From contig NC_084795.1 in assembly GCF_963169125.1 (NCBI RefSeq), forward strand, positions 135,436,201 through 135,500,200: DNA of 64,000 nt, read 5' to 3'. Under the pieces are notes generated by a model. That model was not told where the DNA came from. It searched no databases and was given only the letters and a program-made list of their open reading frames with translations. The position numbers and the translations under genes were made by a program. Numbering within the stretch: position 1 is the first letter of the stretch; each line of letters begins with the position of its first letter. Source of the DNA: Humulus lupulus. Its lineage: Eukaryota; Streptophyta; Magnoliopsida; Rosales; Cannabaceae. Below are positions 56,911 through 64,000 of this stretch, piece after piece.

Positions 56911-57950
56911 CTAAGAGTAGGCTAACCTTTCAATGGGGGGATATCTCAATTCTGCTCCGATCAGCCTTTTGCTTACGTAATAGACAACCTTCTGCACACC
57001 TTCTTCTTCTCTTACCAGAACGACACTAGCAGCGTTATCCATGATTGCCAGGTAGATGAACAAAGTCTCTTTATCGACCGGCTTTGACAAGATGGGTGGT
57101 TGCGCCATGTGCGTTTTTAGTGCTTGAAGGGCCTGTTCGCATTTGTCTGTCCATTCAAATTTCTTATTACCTCTGAGTAGATTGAAAAATGGGACACACT
57201 TGTCCGTTGATTTTGAAATAAATCTACTTAGAGCGGCAATTCTCCCGGTCAGGCTTTGGACATCCTTAATCTTCACTGGCGACTTCATCTCGATCAGGGC
57301 TTTTATTTTCTCGAGATTAGCTTCAATTCCTCTTGAGTTAACTATGAATCCCAAGAACTTCCCTGATCCAACTCCGAAGGAACATTTAAGTGGATTTAGC
57401 TTCATCCTATATTTATTAAGGACGTTGAAGCATTCCTGCAAATCCCTTACATGTCCTTCTGCCTTCTTCGACTTAACAAGCATGTCGTCAGCATAAACTT
57501 CCATGTTTACACCGATCAACTCCTTAAACATGTGGTTGATGAGTCTCTAGTAAGTTGCACCAGCATTTTTCAAACCAAAGGGCATCACTTTGTAACAGTA
57601 GAGCCATGTATCGGTTCGAAAGCTAGTGTGATCCTCACCAGGGGGTTCATACTGATCTGATTATACCCAGAGTATGCATCCATGAATGAGAGGATCTCGT
57701 GTCCTGCAGTGGCATCGACCAACTAGTCGATCCTCGGGAGTGGGAAACAGTCTTTGGGGAAGGCTTTATTGAGGTCTGTAAAATCCACGCACGTGCGCAA
57801 CTTGCCATTCGGCTTGGGTACGAGTACAGGATTGGAGACCCACGATGGATAAAATGCCACCCTGATGAACCCATTCTCCTTTAGCTTCTCGACTTCTTCC
57901 TTCAAAGCTTTTGATCGGTCTTTGTTGAGCAGCCTTTGTTTCTGTTGCAC
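56911..57950 (-). pseudogene. Element F reverse transcriptase and first RNase H
   Basis: Frame 57723-57950 gives NPVLVPKPNGKLRTCVDFT; stops and a frame change follow around 57540-57720; frame 56911-57531 has the catalytic box as YADDMLVKSK, where B and E have YVDD, then MKLNPLKCSFGVGSGKFLGF and the degenerate first RNase H (FIYLAIMDNAASVVLV). It is joined to the next frame after a one-codon break at 56909. Confidence 0.85.
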
Positions 57951-58331
57951 AGGTGGAAAGCTTTAGTCAATGTTCAGGACATGGCTGATGATTGCAGGAT
58001 CTATCCCAACCATGTCTTTATGCGACCAGGCAAAGACGTCCTGGTTCCTCTTTAAAAACTCCACCAGTGCTTGTTTTGTTGTTGTCTCTAAGTTTTTACC
58101 GACTTTCACAACTCTGATTGGAATTTCCTCATCGAGTTGGACCTCTTCAAGGTCCTTGATGGGGCCTATTTCTTCTTCGAAATCCCCAAAGTGAGGATCT
58201 AAGTCTCTATCCTTACTTTGGGCAACACCCTATTTGGTGAGATTATCACCTGAGCGGGCTTGAACATCAGTTTCCATTTGCAACTCTTTCCCGGCGGCAT
58301 CCCTCGATACACCATTTTTTTCCTTGGTGAT
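57951..58331 (-). pseudogene. Element F linker between protease and RT
   Basis: Low-complexity acidic linker with frame breaks (LDPHFGDFEEEI, then DLEEVQLDEE), matching the corresponding region 21810-22022 of B. No enzymatic motif. Confidence 0.55.
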
Positions 58332-58961
58332 CTAGGCATTGTAGCATTCTCTCGCCTCTGGCCAGTTTCCCAACACGCATCCTACCCCTGCGTCCGTTAG
58401 GAATTTCATGGAGAGGTGCCATATAGAAGTGATAGCTCGAAGGTCGACTAGAATTGGTCTCCCTATCACAACATTGTACGCTGAAGGACAATCAACTACT
58501 ACAAAAGTAGTGAGTAATGTCCTGTTAGCAAGAGCAATGCCTGCTGTGACTGGGAGTCGAATTGACCCTACTGGGGCGAGCCCTTCTCCAGAAAAACCAT
58601 AAATGGTCTGGTTGCATGGCTCTAGGTCCTTTACGGACAATTTCATCCTTTCCAGCGAGGACTTATATAGGATGTTGATCGAACTTCCTGTATCGACCAA
58701 CACCCTATTCACCATCATATTTACGATTTGGACATCCATGACCAGCGGATCGGAGTGTGGGAATCGCACATGCTGGGCATCGTCGTCAGAGAAGGTGATC
58801 GGTTCCTCCTCTGTTCGAGCCTTCTTTGGTGTGCGATCCTCAACACTCATCATCTCGATGTCCTGGTCGTGGCGTAGGGTTCGAGCGTATCGTTCCCTCA
58901 CTTTTCCACTATCTCCTGAAAGATGTGGGCCTCCACAGATAGTGAGTAGGGTACTTGCCAT
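58332..58961 (-). pseudogene. Element F aspartic protease
   Basis: A 209-codon frame with RVLVDTGSSINILY (D-T-G) and VVDCPSAYNVVIGRP. It is colinear with B and separated from the knuckle part by a stop near 58965. Confidence 0.85.
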
Positions 58962-59081
58962 GGGAGCTGGCTATAAAGGTGGCGAGCGCTGGCATGCAGG
59001 CGCCGACTCGTTGCCACCTTGAGCCTCTCACTGAGAACCTCCCGCAGCTTGTACATACCTTCTTAAGTGTCCCTGTCTTAT

Positions 59082-61151
59082 CTAGAACTCAATCTCGTCC
59101 TTCAGCTGGTTACACTCATTGGTGTCGTTCCCGTAGTCGTTATGGTAGCGACAGAACTTTGTTGAATCTCTCTTGGAGATATCTTTTCTTATGGGTGCGG
59201 GTCTCCTGTAGGGCACGCTTAAGCTGGTCGCTTGGAAAACCTCCGCTCGGGTTTCAACAAGGGCGGTGTAATTGGTGAATTTCGGTTCATACTTATTATT
59301 TTTGGGGCGCTTACTGTCGGAGGTCGAGGGTTCACCATTTGCCCGCTTTCCACCATTCTTTCTGTTGCCATTCCCGTTGCCTTTTCCATTGCCATTAGGC
59401 TTAGACCCGTTGGTGGCTTTGGCGGGTTCTTCCTTGGGCCCCTTGTCTTTTGCTGGCGACTTGCCTTCATTGGCAATCGCATCTTCGAGCTTGATGTACC
59501 GATCAGCTCGATCTAAAAACTCTTGGGTACTATTAACCCCATGCTTCCCGAGGCTACTCCAGAGAGGAGAATGGCACTTAACCCCAGCGGTTAGGGCCAT
59601 CATCTTGCCTTCATCACCTATAGTCTTGGCTCCTGCTGTGGCTCGCATGAAGCGCTGAACGTATTCCATCAAGGATTCCCCCTTTTTCTAGCGTATCTTG
59701 ACTAGTTGGTTTGTCTCGGTGGGGTGCACATGACCCACGTAGAACTATCCGTAAAACTCCTTCACGAACATCTCCCAGGATGATATACTTGCAGGAGGGA
59801 ACTTAAAGAACCACTCCTGAGTGCCATCAAAAAGGGTCGCTGGGAAGATCCTGCAGCGAGGATCTTCAGAGACTTTCTGAATGTCCATCTCTATCTCAAA
59901 TTTGTTCACATGAGATACCGGGTCTCCATACCCGTCAAAATTTGGCAGAGTCGGCATCTTGAATTTGCTGGGGGTTTTTGCCACAACAATCCTTTGTACG
60001 AAAGGGGTGCCTCTCCTCCGATCGTACTCGATATGTGATGTCTGCCCCCCGACCAGCTGTTGCACAGCCTGGTTCAGAGCATCGATTTGAGCCTGAACGA
60101 CTTCAGCAATTGTTGGGGCCTCTGATGCCGAGGGAATGTACTCATCGTGCCTTTCTCGGCGGTCCTTGAGTACATCCCTCAAGTCATCTTCTTTTCGCCA
60201 CTGCTCGCTGGCTCCGAGCTGGCTAAAGACATTATTTTGTCTGGGCTGCCCCTCAGCATTATGACCTGCTTATCGGTCTTCTCTAGGTGGGGGGCTTCTG
60301 CCTCCACCTCTCTCCTTGTTCCTTCGACCAGCATTTCCTCTGCCTGAGTCGGCTTGATTGTAGCCGTGGCCATCTCTGAACCTTGACTGGCTATGGTGGG
60401 ACCGATTGTTTCCTCTGTTGCCTCCTTGGACTAGAACTTCTCGAGCGTTAGGGGGAGGCCTGCGATGGTTGGTGGGTCCTCGTGCATTGTCATGCCGTGG
60501 AGGGCCCCTGACCACAGAGCCTATCTCTAAGTTCCTTCTGTTGGCAGAAGGACGCTGCCCCTTGCTCGGTGGATGTGGCTCTTCACCCCTTGAGCGTTTA
60601 GGGCTGTAGGGCTGTTTCCCGGCCCCATTCTGCCTCAGGCGCGGGGGATTGCCTCGACCAGCCTGGGACGGAGGCTGCGTCTCAGGGTCCCTAGGTGGGA
60701 TATCATCCTGAGGCATCGGTGGCTGCTTTGGCCTTTGAGGGCTTGTTGTCTGAAGCGGAGGGCTAGGATTGGGACCTCTTTGAGGTGGCCCGCTTGGGGG
60801 TTGATCAGGCTGCGAGGCAGGCGCAGCCTGATTCCTATTCAACTGGAGGGCTGCTTCAAAGGCTGCCATGGCATCCCTCTGACGACGATCCATCTCCGCC
60901 TGTCTCTCGCTCAGCTCTTGGCGCTGGCGCTCTCTCTCTCTGCTGTGACGCCATTATCTCGGCGGTACTCTCCTGATTGGCCTTCAGAGCGGCCAACTCA
61001 TCCTGTAACACCCCAGTGTTGTCTTCAGGGTCTCAGAGTCCGCTTCCTCCTCATCAAACTCCAAATGAGGTTCGTCTTCAGCCATATTTAGGGGAGGAGG
61101 CTGGGATGGTGCAGCGGCAACCTGTTCATTCTTCTTGGTAGTCTTTGCCAT
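59082..61151 (-). pseudogene. gag: Element F gag and zinc knuckle (broken)
   Basis: Starts at an ATG at 61151-61149 (MAKTTKKNE), shifts frame near 61015, then is open over 60270-60893 (Pro-, Gln- and Arg-rich). The gag domain lies in 59745-60182 (TQEWFFKFPPASISSWEMF) and 59082-59672 (MMEYVQRFMRATAGAKT). The knuckle reads FCRYHNDYGNDTNEC: the third ligand His of B and E is Asn, so it could not bind zinc normally. Stops are at about 60269, 59743 and 59690. Confidence 0.83.
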
Positions 61152-61170
61152 TAGATTTTCTTGAGTTCAA

Positions 61171-61188
61171 CTCTCAATGAAAGCACCA
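61171..61188 (-). other. Primer-binding site of element F
   Basis: TGGTGCTTTCATTGAGAG on the - strand, 3 bases inside the 5' LTR and identical to that of E. Confidence 0.85.
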
Positions 61189-61191
61189 GAA

Positions 61192-61778
61192 TGTTGACCT
61201 TGATTTTGGTCAACGACACGGAGTCTAGAAAACGACAGGAAAGTAATATAGAGCTTGAGAAAATGATCTAATGAAAAGATAAAGAACACAGAGATTTATA
61301 GTGGTTCGGCCCCAATGATTGGTAATGACCTACTTCCACTTGATACTATTATTAGTATTGAGCTCCAAAGGTGTGATCAAAGTACTAGGGTTCTTGAGTT
61401 TCACAGACCTTGAAGGAAGAAAGCAATACAAACAATGGATAATAGTACTATAATTCCGAAAGAAAAAGATCGATCCCCTTCCTTAAGCTATTTCTTGTGT
61501 ATTTATAGGCTCAAGAATGATTACATGAATTAGGAAATAATATCTATCCTTAATAAATGGATCTGCAAGTCATAATGAAGAGATACTCTCGGATATCATT
61601 ACAACTGTACAGATATTTACATAAATGAACGAAGCATACGACCAATCTGGTTGTTTATAAACTTGATCTTTTCATGTGGAAATAGTGCTGGTCGAAAGGC
61701 GAGCCGTATCTCTGCTAAGTGTCTGCCACATGTCGTAAATCCTTGCCACGTCATCAGCAGCTAATTTATGGATAAACA
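61192..61778 (-). repeat. 5' (right) LTR of element F
   Basis: 587 bp, matching 47815-48408 with about 5% substitutions and two indels. The TATA-like CCTATAAATA lies near 61508 (-). Confidence 0.93.
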
Positions 61779-61783
61779 TTATT

Positions 61784-64000
61784 TATTATAAATTCCCAAA
61801 ATCTGAAGGATTGGTGATGAATATATCTATCTGAGGCAAACCTGAATTTTGAAAATATGTTGTTGACTGATTTTTTCTTTGGTAATTTTTATTACGGCAT
61901 ATCTAATTTTTTTAAATATGGTTGCTTGTTTTGGCAATTTTATTATGAGGCAATTTATTGTTTAATCACTGTCTTGGTCAAGTATGAGTTTGGATTCTTT
62001 TTTATATTATGTATTTAAGGTTGGTTTATAATATGGTTTTAGTGTAGGTTGTTATATATTTGACATATTTTTATTGATTTGCTCAAGTTTGCAATTGATT
62101 TGAGATATGTTTTGAGAATAGTTTTATGAACTTTTTTTATAAAAAAAAGCCAATTTTGAATATATTGTGGTGTTGATTATATTGATTTATATTATCTTAG
62201 CCAAATCTGAACATTAGATATGTGTGTTGATTTGGATGATTTTTATCATTAGTGAAAAATCAAAATCTTTGATTATGTGTATTGATTTGGATTGTTTTTA
62301 TTATTTAAGGTAGTCTGAGTTTAAACATTGCTATAAATATGTGATTTTTTTGTCTTTCTAATTATATGATTTTGTGTATTCAAAGTTATGAACACAGTAC
62401 CTTTCTTCGGCTCTTAAACAAGTGTATTTTTAATTGATTTTATGGTTATGGGTTACTTATTTCATTTTTGAGACGTTGTGTAGACGTGCACTTTTTTCTT
62501 ATCAATGAAGAGCCATAATAAGTGTGACTAGCTAATGTGTTAGTGATTATGACATTTGTTATGCCATATTTTGAGTTATATTGGTATTCTATGTATGTCA
62601 TAAATGCCCATATTTGGTCATAATTAGTTTTGAAATCCTAATGATGATTTGGGAGTATCACATATAGTGTTTGGTCTTTGTTATTCCTTGTTTTGGAGTA
62701 GCTTTTGGTTCTGTAGCAGAGAGAGATAGAATAACAAGGTATATGCTATCAATAATAAATTGATACTTTGTTGCATATTCAGATTTGGAGTTTTTTATGT
62801 ACTTTGTTATTGATATTGATATTTAGATTTAGGATGTAGATTACTTTAATAAGTTTACTGCATTAGTGAATTTGATTCTTTGTTCCTGTACTAAGATTTA
62901 ATAATTTTTTTTATGTTCTGATATTTGTTTTTCATATTTAGATATTTTCTTTTTCATATTTCTTTGTTTTTCTATTTCTAAAGTTTTGCAATGGTCGAGG
63001 ATCCTCTGCCTCCTAATACGCACAACAACTATGAGAGAGGCTTCTTCGACCGCCGTCCCTGCAATGGTCGTCCATACGAGTGTGCCAGATGAGGTCCTCC
63101 GCTTCTTCGACCGTCCTCCTTGCAATGGCTCCAAGTTTGGCCTCTGACGACGTATAGTAGGCCAAGCACATTCTCGGCGTTTCAGAGCCCTCATCTCTCT
63201 ATGGTATGTTTAGATTTTCCAATAATTTCAGGTTGCTACTAGTGATGTGAACAAAGTGTTTCCATAACTTTCAAGTCTTAATATTGCTGAAAAACAGTAC
63301 CAAGCCCTCTATGTGTGTGTTTTGAATAGAGAGATTAAGTATAGCATATGTTTTGTTTTGCATCGAGTAAATTGAGTATAACATATTTATTTCTCACCTT
63401 TCTCCCAATTTATTTTACTGATTTGCATTATTGTGATATTTTATAATCTGTTTCCTATGCCAATATAATTGATGTTTGATAAGATATGTTGCTGCTAATA
63501 TGAACATCTTTCTCTAATTGATGTGTGATGATTTGGTTTGGTTTAAATTAGTTGAGAGATTTCTTTTTGTTGTCTTCCTAATTAATAAGTAGCATTAAAT
63601 TTCTCTTTATGTTCATAATTCTTTTGCAAAAATACTTATAATCCATATTTAGACTATTGCATATATATATGTGTTTATATATATTTGGTACTGAAAATAA
63701 AATCCTTAGTGTTTAGTTAATATGTAATTTCAGTATATATATATACATGTATATATAAATCTTGTACTTTATTTGGAAATTTGGAAATGCTTTGCTTGAG
63801 GATATTCATATGCAACATCAATCTCTATTTGCTAGGCTTGTCTAATTCAATTTGTCTCTGACATAGCAATTTTTCAAGGAAATGTAAAAGTGAAACCTAG
63901 AGGTTTTTTGGTGTATTGATTTTGGGTGTTGTGGTATTTTTTTCACTGCTGCTAGAGACTAAAGGTTGGGTGTGGTTGTATCTTTTGGCTAATTAAAAAA
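61784..64000. other. AT-rich DNA to the right of element F
   Basis: About 2.2 kb, strongly T-rich on the + strand (long poly-T and tttgatt-type runs), like a large intron or the interior of a non-autonomous DNA transposon. The only GC-rich part is listed separately. A TATATA run lies near 63660-63760. No supported gene. Confidence 0.5.
62985..63204 (+). other. GC-rich exon-like island
   Basis: Preceded by a pyrimidine tract ending CTAAAG and followed by ATG|GTATGT, so it could be an internal exon. A 27-bp phrase (CTTCTTCGACCG..GCAATGG) occurs twice, at about 63039 and 63101. The + frame from 62991 gives about 34 codons (MVEDPLPPNTH .. CNGRPYECAR) and then a TGA. The opposite strand has a 98-codon frame, probably a shadow. 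Not recognised. Confidence 0.25.

Larger units (their letters stand above)
47815..61778 (-). mobile_element. Element F: Tat-lineage retrotransposon, sister of B, interrupted by solo LTR D
   Basis: 13,964 bp on the - strand with duplication TTATT at 47810-47814 and 61779-61783. Without D and its duplication it is 11,560 bp, close to B (11,658 bp), with the same gene order and antisense gene. LTRs are 594 and 587 bp with roughly 29 differences by eye (about 5%) plus two small indels, so it is older than B. gag and pol contain several stops. Confidence 0.94.

Noticed and set aside
1..64000. tRNA, rRNA or conserved host genes
   Set aside because: I saw no cloverleaf with A and B boxes, no rRNA stretches and no recognisable non-transposon protein; a tRNA or Rfam scan would be needed to exclude small ncRNAs.
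1..64000. Assigning a species from the retrotransposon families
   Set aside because: The lineages are widespread in seed plants; I would need a database match.

Overview
The window is repeat DNA from a flowering-plant nuclear genome. Almost all of it is LTR retrotransposons of the Ty3/gypsy superfamily, stacked inside one another. Plant-specific marks are Tat-lineage polyproteins (two RNase H domains in tandem), a chromodomain integrase with long LTRs, and CACTA-like DNA-transposon ends. No intact host gene, rRNA or tRNA gene was found. I cannot name the species from the sequence alone.

Layout, outermost to innermost. G (84-7474, +) is a decayed Tat-like element split by a solo LTR, H (4811-6967, target-site duplication ATAGT). 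A second LTR fragment, I, abuts G from 7475 and is cut at 8020 by a CACTA-like end, J. Into J is inserted A (8579-46694, - strand, duplication CTCTT), a chromovirus with 2.36-kb LTRs. A was itself hit three times: by B (13897-25554, -, a Tat element inside A's pol), by solo LTR C (29605-32036, duplication GACCA) and by E (32260-46637, +, duplication CCCTC), the last two inside A's right LTR. To the right a second CACTA-like end, K (from 46797), carries F (47815-61778, -, duplication TTATT), a sister of B, which is interrupted by solo LTR D (49410-51808, duplication CGAAA). The remainder to 64000 is AT-rich DNA with one GC-rich, exon-like island near 63 kb.

E is the youngest and best preserved. 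Its two 888-bp LTRs differ at only 5 sites that I can count, and its pol frame is open for more than 1,400 codons (zinc knuckle, protease, reverse transcriptase, two RNase H domains, integrase). Its gag carries one homopolymer frameshift and two stop codons.

The most interesting content is an antisense gene in the long 3' internal region of all three Tat elements (B, E, F). It starts near the 3' LTR, has its own TATA box, a 5'-leader intron of about 450 bp and at least three further introns whose phases (1, 1, 0) agree between copies, and it converges on pol. The predicted protein has an N-terminal block resembling the 'putative gypsy-type transposon' family, a basic nuclear-localisation-like segment and a C-terminal coiled coil. 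Antisense accessory genes are known in this lineage (for example maize Grande). The conserved spliced structure across these copies is the part worth following up.
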